Positions 1 through 7,061 of a stretch of DNA of 17,550 bases are shown in pieces. The translations under genes and the position numbers were made by a program. Under the pieces are notes generated by a model, which worked only from the letters and a program-made list of their open reading frames with translations, was not told the origin of the DNA and searched no databases. The DNA comes from an uncultured Bacilli bacterium (GTDB lineage: Bacteria; Bacillota_I; Bacilli_A; RF39; UBA660), in contig CALVVD010000010.1 in the NCBI GenBank assembly GCA_944363745.1, forward strand, positions 1 to 17,550, in the 5' to 3' direction. Every line of letters begins with the position of its first letter. The first letter of the stretch is position 1.

Positions 1-998
1 CTACTGGTTCAGGTAAATCTGTTTGTATTAATGGTATTATTTGTTCTATTTTAATGAGAGCGAAACCTGATGAAGTTAAACTTGTTATGGTTGATCCTAA
101 GAAAGTTGAACTTTCTGGTTATAATGGTGTTCCTCATTTACTTAGACCAGTTGTAACAGATCCTAAAGAAGCATCTGTTGCTCTTGCTAAGATAGTTTCT
201 GAGATGGAAAGACGTTATGATACTTTTAGTGAAACAAAAACAAAAAACATTGCTACTTATAATGATTATGTAGAAAAGAAAAATAAAACACTACCACCTG
301 ATGAACAAATTAAGAAAATGCCATTTATTGTTGTAATAATAGATGAGTTAGCTGATCTTATGTTAGTTGCTAGTAAGGATGTAGAGGCATCTATTATGAG
401 AATTACGCAGATGGCTCGTGCGGCGGGAATTCATTTAATTATTGCAACACAAAGACCATCAACAGATGTAATTACTGGTGTTGTAAAAGCGAATATTCCA
501 AGTCGTATTTCCTTCGCTGTTTCTAGTAGTATTGATTCACGTACTATTCTTGATATGACAGGTGCAGAAAAATTACTTGGTAAAGGAGATATGTTATTCT
601 TACCAATGGGAGAAGCAGATCCAGAACGTATTCAAGGGGCCTTTATTTCTGATGATGAGATTAAAAGAATTATTGATTATACTATTGAACAACAAAAAGC
701 AGAGTATGATCAAGGCTTTATGAATTTGTCTAGTGATAGTGAAAAATCAGCTTCACAAAAAGAAGATATGGCTCAAACGGAAGAATATGATGATCCTTTA
801 TATAACGAAATAGTAGAGTTTGTTATTGAAACAGGTAAAGCTAGTGCTTCACTTTTACAGAGAAGATTTAAAGTGGGTTATAATAGAGCGGCAAGAATTA
901 TTGATTTATTAGAAGAACGAGGCATTATTGGGCCACCTAATGGATCTAAGCCTAGAGAAGTATTAGTTAAATTAGATGATAATGCTAGTGATGAATAG
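1..998 (+). CDS. ftsK: FtsK/SpoIIIE DNA translocase, 3' part (partial)
   Basis: Hexameric, ATP-driven double-stranded DNA pump at the division septum that clears chromosome termini; in spore formers the paralogue SpoIIIE fills the forespore. The window opens inside the motor: the first full codon is at 3 and begins the Walker A loop [10 protein letters not shown]. The RecA-like beta domain continues with Walker B ([12 protein letters not shown], about 324-365), the conserved [16 protein letters not shown] segment, and the [13 protein letters not shown] region. An acidic linker follows, then a C-terminal winged-helix gamma domain ([11 protein letters not shown] ... [17 protein letters not shown]) that in the family reads the KOPS/SRS polarity sequences. 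About 331 residues are visible; the membrane and linker domains lie outside. It ends with TAG, followed by a hairpin terminator. FtsK and SpoIIIE cannot be told apart from this part alone. Confidence 0.97.
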   Translation, partial: TGSGKSVCINGIICSILMRAKPDEVKLVMVDPKKVELSGYNGVPHLLRPVVTDPKEASVALAKIVSEMERRYDTFSETKTKNIATYNDYVEKKNKTLPPDEQIKKMPFIVVIIDELADLMLVASKDVEASIMRITQMARAAGIHLIIATQRPSTDVITGVVKANIPSRISFAVSSSIDSRTILDMTGAEKLLGKGDMLFLPMGEADPERIQGAFISDDEIKRIIDYTIEQQKAEYDQGFMNLSSDSEKSASQKEDMAQTEEYDDPLYNEIVEFVIETGKASASLLQRRFKVGYNRAARIIDLLEERGIIGPPNGSKPREVLVKLDDNASDE

Positions 999-1013
999 AT
1001 TATATTTTTAAGT

Positions 1014-1042
1014 AAAGTATAGATTAATGTCTATACTTTTTT
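1014..1042 (+). terminator. Rho-independent terminator of ftsK
   Basis: Ten perfect base pairs, AAAGTATAGA (1014-1023) with TCTATACTTT (1030-1039), six-base loop, then more T. It lies 16 bases after the ftsK stop. Confidence 0.85.
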
Positions 1043-1044
1043 AT

Positions 1045-1091
1045 ACAAGATAGCACAAGAAAAAGACAAGAAAATATTAAAAAGTACAAGA
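1045..1091 (+). repeat. Four phased ACAAGA direct repeats, possible operator
   Basis: ACAAGA occurs at 1045, 1055, 1066 and 1086; the last three are ACAAGAAA. The spacings are 10, 11 and 20 bases, so all copies face the same side of the helix with one turn skipped. The array ends five bases before the -35 box of the next gene. This is the layout of a binding array for an activator that recognises direct repeats. The regulator itself is unknown, and A-tract curvature is an alternative reading. Confidence 0.5.
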
Positions 1092-1096
1092 AATGC

Positions 1097-1125
1097 TTTA
1101 CAAATATAACTAATAATGTTACTAT
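1097..1125 (+). promoter_or_regulatory. Promoter of the wHTH-NDT/TIR-like gene
   Basis: -35 TTTACA (1097-1102), 17-base spacer, -10 TACTAT (1120-1125) preceded by TGT (extended -10). AGGAGGT at 1132-1138 then sits eight bases before the ATG at 1147. Confidence 0.75.
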
Positions 1126-1146
1126 TTATACAGGAGGTAGATAAAG

Positions 1147-2055
1147 ATGACGATAAGTGCACAACTACAAGAAAAATTACTTGAATATCTAAGTGATGGG
1201 AAAAATCATAGTGTTAAAGAAATGAAAGAATATTTAAGAAATGTAAATTTTAGTAATTATACAGAAGGCCATTTTGCAGGCTCTTTACATACTTTAGTTA
1301 ATAATGGTTCTATTAAATCTGTTTCTAGAGGAATATATGTAATAAAAAGAGGTGATAATATGAAGATGTGTTTTGTAGTATCTCCTGTTGGAGATGCAGG
1401 TAGTAAAATAAGAGAAAGAGCAGATAAATTATTTAAATATATTATTAATCCAGTGTGCGAAGAATGTAATTTTAAAGCTATTAGAGTTGATAAACTTAAT
1501 GATGCTAATTCTATTACTCAAACAATTATTGAATATCTTGAAACAGCAGATTTGGTAATAGCAGATATTTCTGGCCATAATCCTAATGTCTTTTATGAGA
1601 TGGGATATCGTACTAGAACAGAAAAGCCTATTATTCATCTTAAATCTAAAAATGAAAAGATACCATTTGATATTAATACTATTCGTACTTTTGAATATGA
1701 TTTAACTGATTTAGATAGTGTTGATGAAATAAAAAAACGTTTGATAAAAACAATTAAATCATTTGATTATAAAGAAGATACTAAGACTAATAATAAAGAA
1801 AATGAAAGTGCTCAAACTTCTATAATGCCAGTTTTATATCAAATTTTAGATTCTCTTAGTAGTATGAAAAGTGATATTAAAAATTTAAATAAAGAGACAA
1901 TTAAAACGATAATTAATACGATGCAAGATTCTAAACCACAAGTATCATCTGATGTAGCTTTACAAATGCAATTATTTAATAGTTTATTAAATAATCCTGA
2001 AAGTGTCATTAAATTAGCAAAGTTATCTAAAGAGTTTGAAACAGTAAAGAAATAA
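1147..2055 (+). CDS. Winged-helix plus nucleoside deoxyribosyltransferase/TIR-like protein
   Basis: 302 residues in three parts. Residues 1-71 look like a small winged-helix domain (YLSDGKNHSVKEMKEYL ... LVNNGSIKSVSRGIYVI). Residues 72-200 form an alpha/beta nucleotide-binding domain starting MKMCFVVSPVGD, with the motif ADLVIADISGHNPNVFYEMG (133-153). Glu151 in FYEMG aligns with the catalytic Glu of nucleoside 2-deoxyribosyltransferases (GTxxELG motif); TIR NADases share this general fold. Residues 220-302 are predicted helical with coiled-coil character. Similar domains are common as stand-alone 'MKxCFVISPIG' proteins of unknown role, some considered defence-linked. The gene stands alone between two terminators with its own promoter. 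No partner gene encoding an effector or cyclase is adjacent. Fold assignment is fairly confident; substrate and role are unknown. Confidence 0.7.
   Translation: MTISAQLQEKLLEYLSDGKNHSVKEMKEYLRNVNFSNYTEGHFAGSLHTLVNNGSIKSVSRGIYVIKRGDNMKMCFVVSPVGDAGSKIRERADKLFKYIINPVCEECNFKAIRVDKLNDANSITQTIIEYLETADLVIADISGHNPNVFYEMGYRTRTEKPIIHLKSKNEKIPFDINTIRTFEYDLTDLDSVDEIKKRLIKTIKSFDYKEDTKTNNKENESAQTSIMPVLYQILDSLSSMKSDIKNLNKETIKTIINTMQDSKPQVSSDVALQMQLFNSLLNNPESVIKLAKLSKEFETVKK
1348..1362 (+). promoter_or_regulatory. In-frame internal ribosome binding site and start
   Basis: AGAGGTGATAATATG inside the preceding gene: AGAGGTGAT matches the 16S tail complement, with ATG at 1360 in frame (Met72). It nearly equals the trpS start signal AGAGGTGATAAGATG (15622-15638 region). 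Met72 is exactly where stand-alone members of this family begin, so a 231-residue short form lacking the winged helix is plausible. Confidence 0.5.
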
Positions 2056-2070
2056 CTTTATTAAGTTTTT
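2054..2070 (+). terminator. Weak hairpin terminator after the wHTH-NDT gene
   Basis: AACTT (2054-2058), loop TATT, AAGTT (2063-2067), then a T tract with a second T tract at 2072-2079. The stem is only five base pairs and overlaps the TAA stop. Confidence 0.4.
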
Positions 2071-2093
2071 TCTTTTTTTCTAAACTGTTTCAA

Positions 2094-2122
2094 TTGATAA
2101 TTAAAAAAAATTAATATATACT
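2094..2122 (+). promoter_or_regulatory. Promoter of the glycosyltransferase operon
   Basis: -35 TTGATA (2094-2099), 17-base spacer, -10 TATACT (2117-2122). No TG extension. Confidence 0.7.
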
Positions 2123-2144
2123 ATAAGAAAAAGGAGGTATGTCT

Positions 2145-3341
2145 GTGCGTAAAAAAATATTAATACTTGCATTACATTTAGGATATGGTGGTGTTGAAAA
2201 AAGTGTTACCTCCCTAGCTAATTCACTTGCTAAAAATACTAACTATGAAATAGAAATAGCATCTATTTATAATCTTTATGGTAAATCTGTATATGATTTA
2301 GATAAATCTGTTAAAGTAACATATTTAATAGATAGTGATTTACCTATTAGAGTATCAAAATATAAAAACTTATTATTTAAATTTCATTTTATTACTTTAA
2401 CTAAACTTTTATTTAAAGATTATATTTCTAAAGCTAAATTTAAAGAATTATTTAATGATAGTTTAGGTATTTTAATGTATTCTAAAAGAAGTAAAGTTAT
2501 TAAACAATTGTTAAAAGAAACAGATGCTGATGTAATAATATCTACAAGAATATTCTTAAATGAATTATTATCACTATATGCTAAAGATAATGTCTTAAAA
2601 ATAGGTTGGGAACATAATCATCATCATAATGATTTAAAATATGCAACTGATGTTGTTAGAAGTGCTAAAAATCTTGATTATTTAGTATTAGTTTCTAAGA
2701 GTTTACAAAAATTTTATCGTAAGAAGATGGCTACTTATAAATGTAAATGTGTTTATATTCCTAATGTTATTGAATATATTCCTAAAACAAAAAGTCCTCT
2801 TACAAGTAAACATTTAATATCAGTAGGACGTCTTGCTCCTGAGAAAGGATATTTAGATTTATTAAAGATATTTAATGATTTAAAACAGAAGAAATTAGAT
2901 TGGCATTTAGATATTGTTGGTGATGGTAATGAAAGAAGTAAATTAGAAAAATATATTAAAGATAATTCTCTTGAAAATGATGTAACACTACATGGCTTTA
3001 AGAGTAGTGAAGAGATTGAAAAACTTATGAGAAAAGCTAGTATTTATATTATGACAAGTTATACAGAAAGCTTTGGTATTGTTTTAATAGAAGCGATGAG
3101 TAATGGTCTTCCTTGTCTTGCTTTTGATTCTGCTGAAGGTGCTAAAGAGATTATTACTTCAGGACTTGATGGTTATTTAATTAAACATCGTAATTTTAAA
3201 GTTATGGAAAAGAAAATATTAGATCTTACTAAAGATATAGATAAACGTAAGGAACTTGGTAAAAATGGACGAATTAAAGTAAGAGAGTTTGTAAGTGATA
3301 ATGTAGTAGAGAAGTGGAAGAAAATAATAGAAAAGAAGTGA
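2145..3341 (+). CDS. Family 4 glycosyltransferase (GT-B fold)
   Basis: Transfers a sugar from a nucleotide-activated donor to a glycan acceptor at the cytoplasmic face of the membrane. The N-terminal half begins KKILILALHLGYGGVEKSV, the glycine-rich acceptor-domain loop. The C-terminal donor domain starts near residue 223 (HLISVGRLAPEKGY), continues with LDIVGDGNERSKLE and carries the E-x7-E motif ESFGIVLIE (Glu308 and Glu316). 398 residues is normal for GT4. GTG at 2145 is the better start: AAGGAGG (2131-2137) lies seven bases before it but only one base before the in-frame ATG at 2139. It is first in a three-gene operon; the stop (TGA) is four bases before pssD. Donor and acceptor sugars cannot be read from sequence. 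Confidence 0.9.
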   Translation: MRKKILILALHLGYGGVEKSVTSLANSLAKNTNYEIEIASIYNLYGKSVYDLDKSVKVTYLIDSDLPIRVSKYKNLLFKFHFITLTKLLFKDYISKAKFKELFNDSLGILMYSKRSKVIKQLLKETDADVIISTRIFLNELLSLYAKDNVLKIGWEHNHHHNDLKYATDVVRSAKNLDYLVLVSKSLQKFYRKKMATYKCKCVYIPNVIEYIPKTKSPLTSKHLISVGRLAPEKGYLDLLKIFNDLKQKKLDWHLDIVGDGNERSKLEKYIKDNSLENDVTLHGFKSSEEIEKLMRKASIYIMTSYTESFGIVLIEAMSNGLPCLAFDSAEGAKEIITSGLDGYLIKHRNFKVMEKKILDLTKDIDKRKELGKNGRIKVREFVSDNVVEKWKKIIEKK

Positions 3342-3345
3342 TTTG

Positions 3346-3819
3346 ATGAAAAAAGTAATGTTTATATCAAGTACAGGGGGACATTTAACAGAGCTTTTAC
3401 AATTAAATAGTATTTTTAATGATTATAATTATTCTTTAATTACTGAAAATACTAAATCTAATAAAGCTTTAACTAAAAAATATAAAAATATGGGATTCTT
3501 ATTATATGGTACTAAAGATCATAAATTATCTTATCCTTTTAAATTAATTATTAATTGTTTTATAAGTCTTTATTACTATTTTAAATATCAACCAGATTAT
3601 ATTGTAACAACAGGTGCTCATACAGCAGGACCAATGTGTTCTATTGGAAGAATATTTGGTAGTAAAATTATTTATATTGAAACTTTCGCTAATATTAATA
3701 CTAAGACTATTACAGGAACATTATTTTATAAGCTACATATAGCGAATGTTTTCGTAGTCCAATGGAAATCTATGTTAAAACTATATCCTAAAGCTAAATA
3801 TGGAGGGTGGTGTTTTTAA
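3346..3819 (+). CDS. pssD: PssD/Alg14-like glycosyltransferase subunit
   Basis: Membrane-associated, acceptor-binding half of a two-subunit glycosyltransferase (compare Alg14, PssD, Cps14F), which recruits the catalytic PssE/Alg13-like partner. The start KKVMFISSTGGHLTELLQL shows the family's GGH loop. VTTGAHTAGPMCSIGRIFGSK and YIETFANINTKTITG are the other conserved blocks. A hydrophobic stretch around residues 65-80 fits membrane association. 157 residues is the usual size. ATG at 3346 is preferred over TTG at 3343, with GAAGTGAT upstream. Its stop overlaps the next start (TAATG), pointing to translational coupling and equimolar subunits. Confidence 0.88.
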   Translation: MKKVMFISSTGGHLTELLQLNSIFNDYNYSLITENTKSNKALTKKYKNMGFLLYGTKDHKLSYPFKLIINCFISLYYYFKYQPDYIVTTGAHTAGPMCSIGRIFGSKIIYIETFANINTKTITGTLFYKLHIANVFVVQWKSMLKLYPKAKYGGWCF

Positions 3820-4619
3820 TGATTTTAGTTACTTTAGGTACACAAGATAAAAGTTTTGAACGATTACTTAAATTAATAGATAAAGCGATTGATGATAAGA
3901 TTATTAAAGAAAAAGTAATAGTTCAAGCAGGTTTTACTAAGTATAAAAGTAAAAATATGGAAATATTTGATACAGTATCTAGTGATGAACTTGATAAATT
4001 AATTAAAAAAGCAGATTTAATTATAACTCATGGAGGAGTAGGTAGTATACTTTCAGCTTTAAAATATAATAAAAAAGTAATCGCTACACCAAGATTATCT
4101 AAATATAATGAACATACTAATGATCATCAAAAGCAAATAGTTAAAGAATTTGCTGATAGAAATTATATTTTACCACTTTTAGATTTTAATGATTTTAAAA
4201 AAGTATATCTAAAGAGTAAAACATTTAAACCAAAAAAGTATGAAAGTAATAATGAGAATTTTACAAAGATGATTAAAAGTTATATAGATGATGATAATCA
4301 TATAAGTTGGTTTAATAGAGATAAATTTATTATTTTAACCGCTATTATAAATGTAATTATTTTTACTGTTTTAATAAATTTTAACTTAAATATTTATTTA
4401 TCTTTAACTATTAGTTATGTTATTTCTTGTACTTTAATGAAACTTTTCAAAGTAAAAAAATTACCTAATCCTATAACAGTAATCCTATGTTTCTATTTAA
4501 TAGAAGGATTATCTTTAATACTTTTAACAGGTAATTTAGGGTTAAATGCTATTATTTCTAAAACAATTATTAATATCTTAGTAATATTTATTTATCATTT
4601 TTTATCAAAGAAAAATTAA
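3819..4619 (+). CDS. pssE: PssE/Alg13-like catalytic subunit fused to a membrane domain
   Basis: Donor-binding half of the PssD/PssE pair. Residues 1-150 are the Alg13-like domain: MILVTLGTQDKSFERLL, then ADLIITHGGVGSILSAL, which is the nucleotide-sugar binding signature, then NDHQKQIVKEFA. Typical PssE stops near 150-165 residues. This protein continues to 266 with about four hydrophobic segments (roughly 168-265: FIILTAIINVIIF, IYLSLTISYVIS, ITVILCFYLIEGLSLIL, IINILVIFIYHFL). That tail resembles GtrA-type small membrane domains in size and spacing, but this is a weak call. ATG at 3819 is chosen over upstream GTGs because it follows GGAGGG (3802-3807) and gives the exact family N-terminus. 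Confidence 0.85.
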   Translation: MILVTLGTQDKSFERLLKLIDKAIDDKIIKEKVIVQAGFTKYKSKNMEIFDTVSSDELDKLIKKADLIITHGGVGSILSALKYNKKVIATPRLSKYNEHTNDHQKQIVKEFADRNYILPLLDFNDFKKVYLKSKTFKPKKYESNNENFTKMIKSYIDDDNHISWFNRDKFIILTAIINVIIFTVLINFNLNIYLSLTISYVISCTLMKLFKVKKLPNPITVILCFYLIEGLSLILLTGNLGLNAIISKTIINILVIFIYHFLSKKN

Positions 4620-4643
4620 AAAGTAACTGTTACGTTACTTTTT
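4618..4643. terminator. Bidirectional terminator between pssE and the transglutaminase gene
   Basis: Perfect 10-base-pair stem AAAAAGTAAC (4618-4627) with GTTACTTTTT (4634-4643), loop TGTTAC. T tracts on both strands serve the two convergent genes. The pssE TAA overlaps the stem, and the minus-strand stop is two bases beyond it. Confidence 0.9.
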
Positions 4644-4644
4644 A

Positions 4645-5556
4645 TTATGCTGCTAATTCTTTATAAATATCTCTATCATAATTATGTTGTTCTGCTTCTA
4701 GGTCATCTAATTCTTCTGTCGTAATTAAAAAGAAATTATATTCTAATATATCAGAACCATCAGTTGTAATAGGATCATCCCAAGTAAGATCTAAGTGATA
4801 CCATGAATCATTTAAATTAACAGCATTCCAAACATGATTTTCCGATGCTATTTTATAACTTTTAATATCTAAATCTTCTAAAAATAATTCCATAGCATCA
4901 GTATAACCACCACATAAACTATATCCTTCTAAAAGAGTACCATAAGCTGTATCAGATTTATATTTAACAACATTATTATCACTTCTATCTTGGTCATATT
5001 TACTATTATTTATAATATAATTATGAGCTTCTTTAATTTTATCTTCATTACTCATAGAATCATTCCATATCTCTTTTTCTATTTCTTTAACTTTAGCATT
5101 AATTAGTTTAATTTCACTATTATTATAAATATGATCAATATTAAGTGTTACTTTACCATAATCGTCATAACTAGTTTCTAAATGTTTAAAACTATTAAAG
5201 GGATGAACAAAATTATTTATAGTAGATAATGTTTTTTGATCATTAGCAAGAGTATCAACTTCATCTATACAACTATCATAATCATCAGGGCAATAGAAGG
5301 AAAACTTTGAAACTCCAGAATTTAAAACCGTATAATAAATATTTAATAAATCTTGATAATTATGAGGAGTAAAATCATCAGTTAACTGAACATAATCAAA
5401 GTCATAATCTCTTGTATAATCATTGCTATCATTTAAACTAACATCTTTATTTTCTTTAACAAAATAAGTTCTATATAAATCATATAAAGTACTTCTATAA
5501 GCATAAGTAAAACCAAATAAAATAATAAGGAATATTAAAACAATGTATTTTTTCAT
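4645..5556 (-). CDS. Membrane-anchored transglutaminase-like protein
   Basis: 303 residues with an N-terminal hydrophobic segment (KKYIVLIFLIILFGFTYAY, residues 2-20) that works as signal anchor or signal peptide, so the protein is probably extracytoplasmic. An acidic, Tyr-rich middle follows. The C-terminal half has the transglutaminase/papain-like triad: Cys215 in GYSLCGGYTDAM, His241 in ENHVWNAV and Asp256 in WYHLDLTWDDP. This matches the bacterial YebA/CYK3-type group, whose members act as proteases, peptide cyclases or cross-linkers; the substrate is unknown. ATG at 5556 is preferred: AGGAGG (minus strand) is six bases upstream of it but abuts the in-frame ATG at 5562. Two more cysteines (Cys89, Cys96) could form a disulfide. 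Confidence 0.85.
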   Translation of the reverse strand: MKKYIVLIFLIILFGFTYAYRSTLYDLYRTYFVKENKDVSLNDSNDYTRDYDFDYVQLTDDFTPHNYQDLLNIYYTVLNSGVSKFSFYCPDDYDSCIDEVDTLANDQKTLSTINNFVHPFNSFKHLETSYDDYGKVTLNIDHIYNNSEIKLINAKVKEIEKEIWNDSMSNEDKIKEAHNYIINNSKYDQDRSDNNVVKYKSDTAYGTLLEGYSLCGGYTDAMELFLEDLDIKSYKIASENHVWNAVNLNDSWYHLDLTWDDPITTDGSDILEYNFFLITTEELDDLEAEQHNYDRDIYKELAA

Positions 5557-5573
5557 AAACATCCTCCTAACTT

Positions 5574-5602
5574 ATTCTAACAGTCATTAAAACTTTTGTA
5601 AA
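5574..5602 (-). promoter_or_regulatory. Promoter of the transglutaminase-like gene
   Basis: Minus strand: -35 TTTACA (5602-5597), 17-base spacer, -10 TAGAAT (5579-5574) preceded by TGT (extended -10). Divergent from the promoter at 5635. Confidence 0.7.
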
Positions 5603-5631
5603 CGATTAACTGTGTAAATGTATGTAAAAAG

Positions 5632-5640
5632 TGTTATAAT
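5632..5640 (+). promoter_or_regulatory. Extended -10 promoter of the frameshifted gene
   Basis: TGTTATAAT (5632-5640), a perfect extended -10. No good -35 is visible at the right spacing (GTGTAA at 5612-5617). AGAGGT (5655-5660) lies seven bases before the ATG at 5668. Confidence 0.6.
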
Positions 5641-5667
5641 AAAGTACATTAAAAAGAGGTAATATGT

Positions 5668-6428
5668 ATGGAACTTAATGCAATGCTTGAATACTATAAA
5701 GAAACAGAAGGTAAATATTTAGAGTTAGATAAAAAAGTAGCAGAACAAATTATTAATGAATATAAAAAAATAGGTTCATATCATAAATGTGATGATAATC
5801 CTTTAGAGTTTCTTTTATTTAATTATTTGTATTTAAAAAAGAAAAATAAACATCAGAAGTTAGAGACTCTTTTAGATAAATATCATTTTAATTATGTAAC
5901 TTCTATTCATAAGGCATTATATGATTTATTAATAGATAAAGAAGAAAGAAGTATATTATGGCCTGGTATGATAAGAGTAGAAAATGATAACTTATTATAT
6001 AAAGTAAAAACTAATATAGGTATTATAAGAGTTTATAAAGCGAGTGAAATGTTTAAAAATAGTAAATCTTTTTATATATTCAATAGATTTTTAAAAAAAG
6101 TTGTTATGATAGAGTTTATGATTTCTTGGATGATAATAGAGATTATAAAGCAGTTCTATCATATGATGATAATTTATTTGTGGGAAGGCACTTTCATTCT
6201 TATTTAGAGAAAGGTTATATTACTTTAGATATTGCAAGTAATGCTTTATATACTAGTAGAGAAGAAAAGAATAAAGTACTTAAAGGCGAAATAATTACAA
6301 AACTTACTTTTGATGAGGTAATAGAGTCATATAATAAAATATTAGAAGAAAATTCTAGTTTAGATAGTAATTATCCTAAGTTAGGAGTGCTCACATTATA
6401 CTACGGTAAAAAGCAAGGAATAAAATAA
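5668..6428 (+). pseudogene. Unrecognised gene broken by a -1 frameshift at T5A7
   Basis: Two overlapping open frames read as one protein if one base is skipped back near 6093-6099. The first frame (from ATG 5668) runs sensibly to FNRFLKK, then becomes out-of-frame hydrophobic residues and stops at 6207. In the -1 frame the sequence continues KSCYDRVYDFLDDNRDYKAV, later FVGRHFHSYLEKG, LDIASNALYTSREE, and ends LTLYYGKKQGIK at 6428. The joined protein would be 253 residues, soluble and Lys/Glu/Tyr-rich. The family is not recognised. The second frame has no ribosome binding site before its first Met (6126), so it is not a separate gene. The run A7 (6093-6099) would be in frame as A8. Possible causes: real one-base deletion, sequencing error, or slippage at T_TTA_AAA (6090-6096). 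The downstream half keeps good coding character, so any mutation would be recent. Confidence 0.75.
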
Positions 6429-6448
6429 AAACAGGATGACCTGTTTTT
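6427..6448. terminator. Bidirectional terminator containing both stop codons
   Basis: AAAAACAGG (6427-6435), loop ATGA, CCTGTTTTT (6440-6448): nine perfect base pairs with A and T tracts on opposite sides. The plus-strand TAA (6426-6428) and the def TAA (6449-6447 on the minus strand) overlap its two ends. Confidence 0.9.
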
Positions 6449-6995
6449 ATATTGCTCTATATTTATCACTATCTTTATAAGGATTTTTCTTATCAATATA
6501 ATCAGTAAAAATAATCCCATTTAAATGATCTATTTCATGTTGAAAAGCGATAGCAAGTTCTTCTCTTGCTCTTACTCTTATCTTATTACCATCAATATCA
6601 TATCCTTCTACAGTAACTCTAGCATATCTTGGAACAATTCCTTCAACTTCACGATTAACAGATAAACATCCTTCTCCCATTTCAACATAAATCTTTTCAG
6701 TTGAATTACTAATTATTTTAGGATTACAAATAATATAAGTATCAAATTCTTCTTCATCAACTTCATGAACAATAGTTAAAAATCTTTTAGGAATACCAAG
6801 TTGAATAGCAGCCATACCCATACCAGGTCTTAAATCATATTTTTCTGCTAATCTTTCTATTTGACTATTAGTTAGATATTCTACCATCTCATTTATCGCT
6901 TTTTTATCTTCTTTACTTAAAGGAAAAGTAACATCTTTACTAACAAGTCTTAATCTTTTATCTTTTTCATCTAATATATCTTTTGTTTTTAACAT
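6447..6995 (-). CDS. def: Peptide deformylase
   Basis: Removes the formyl group from the initiator Met of nascent proteins, a metalloenzyme working at the ribosome. All three signatures are present: GMGMAAIQLG (58-67, the GxGxAAxQ motif), EGCLSV (108-113, metal ligand Cys110) and QHEIDHLNG (152-160, ligands His153 and His157, catalytic Glu154). The 182-residue length and the inserted loop between motifs 1 and 2 fit the type 2 deformylases of Gram-positives. The start at 6995 follows GGGGT on the minus strand with eight bases between. Confidence 0.97.
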   Translation of the reverse strand: MLKTKDILDEKDKRLRLVSKDVTFPLSKEDKKAINEMVEYLTNSQIERLAEKYDLRPGMGMAAIQLGIPKRFLTIVHEVDEEEFDTYIICNPKIISNSTEKIYVEMGEGCLSVNREVEGIVPRYARVTVEGYDIDGNKIRVRAREELAIAFQHEIDHLNGIIFTDYIDKKNPYKDSDKYRAI

Positions 6996-7018
6996 CTAAA
7001 TACCCCATTTCTTGCTAT

Positions 7019-7027
7019 ATTTTAACA
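7019..7027 (-). promoter_or_regulatory. Possible extended -10 promoter of def
   Basis: Minus strand TGTTAAAAT (7027-7019). No clear -35; the expected position falls inside the terminator of the preceding minus-strand gene. Confidence 0.4.
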
Positions 7028-7036
7028 CATTTTAAG

Positions 7037-7061
7037 AAAAAAAGAAAGGAAAACCTTTCTT
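7037..7061 (-). terminator. Terminator of the YjcZ-like gene
   Basis: Minus strand: stem AAGAAAGG (7061-7054) with CCTTTCTT (7049-7042), four-base loop, then a seven-base T run (7043-7037 on the minus strand). The gene's TAA stop (7062-7060) overlaps the stem. Confidence 0.8.

Noticed and set aside
1429..1638. 69-residue open frame on the minus strand
   Set aside because: Lies wholly within the wHTH-NDT gene on the opposite strand, has no ribosome binding site and has an antisense-like composition.
6126..6428. Separate 100-residue gene
   Set aside because: No ribosome binding site before the first Met, and the frame continues upstream sensibly to 6096; it is the second half of the frameshifted gene.
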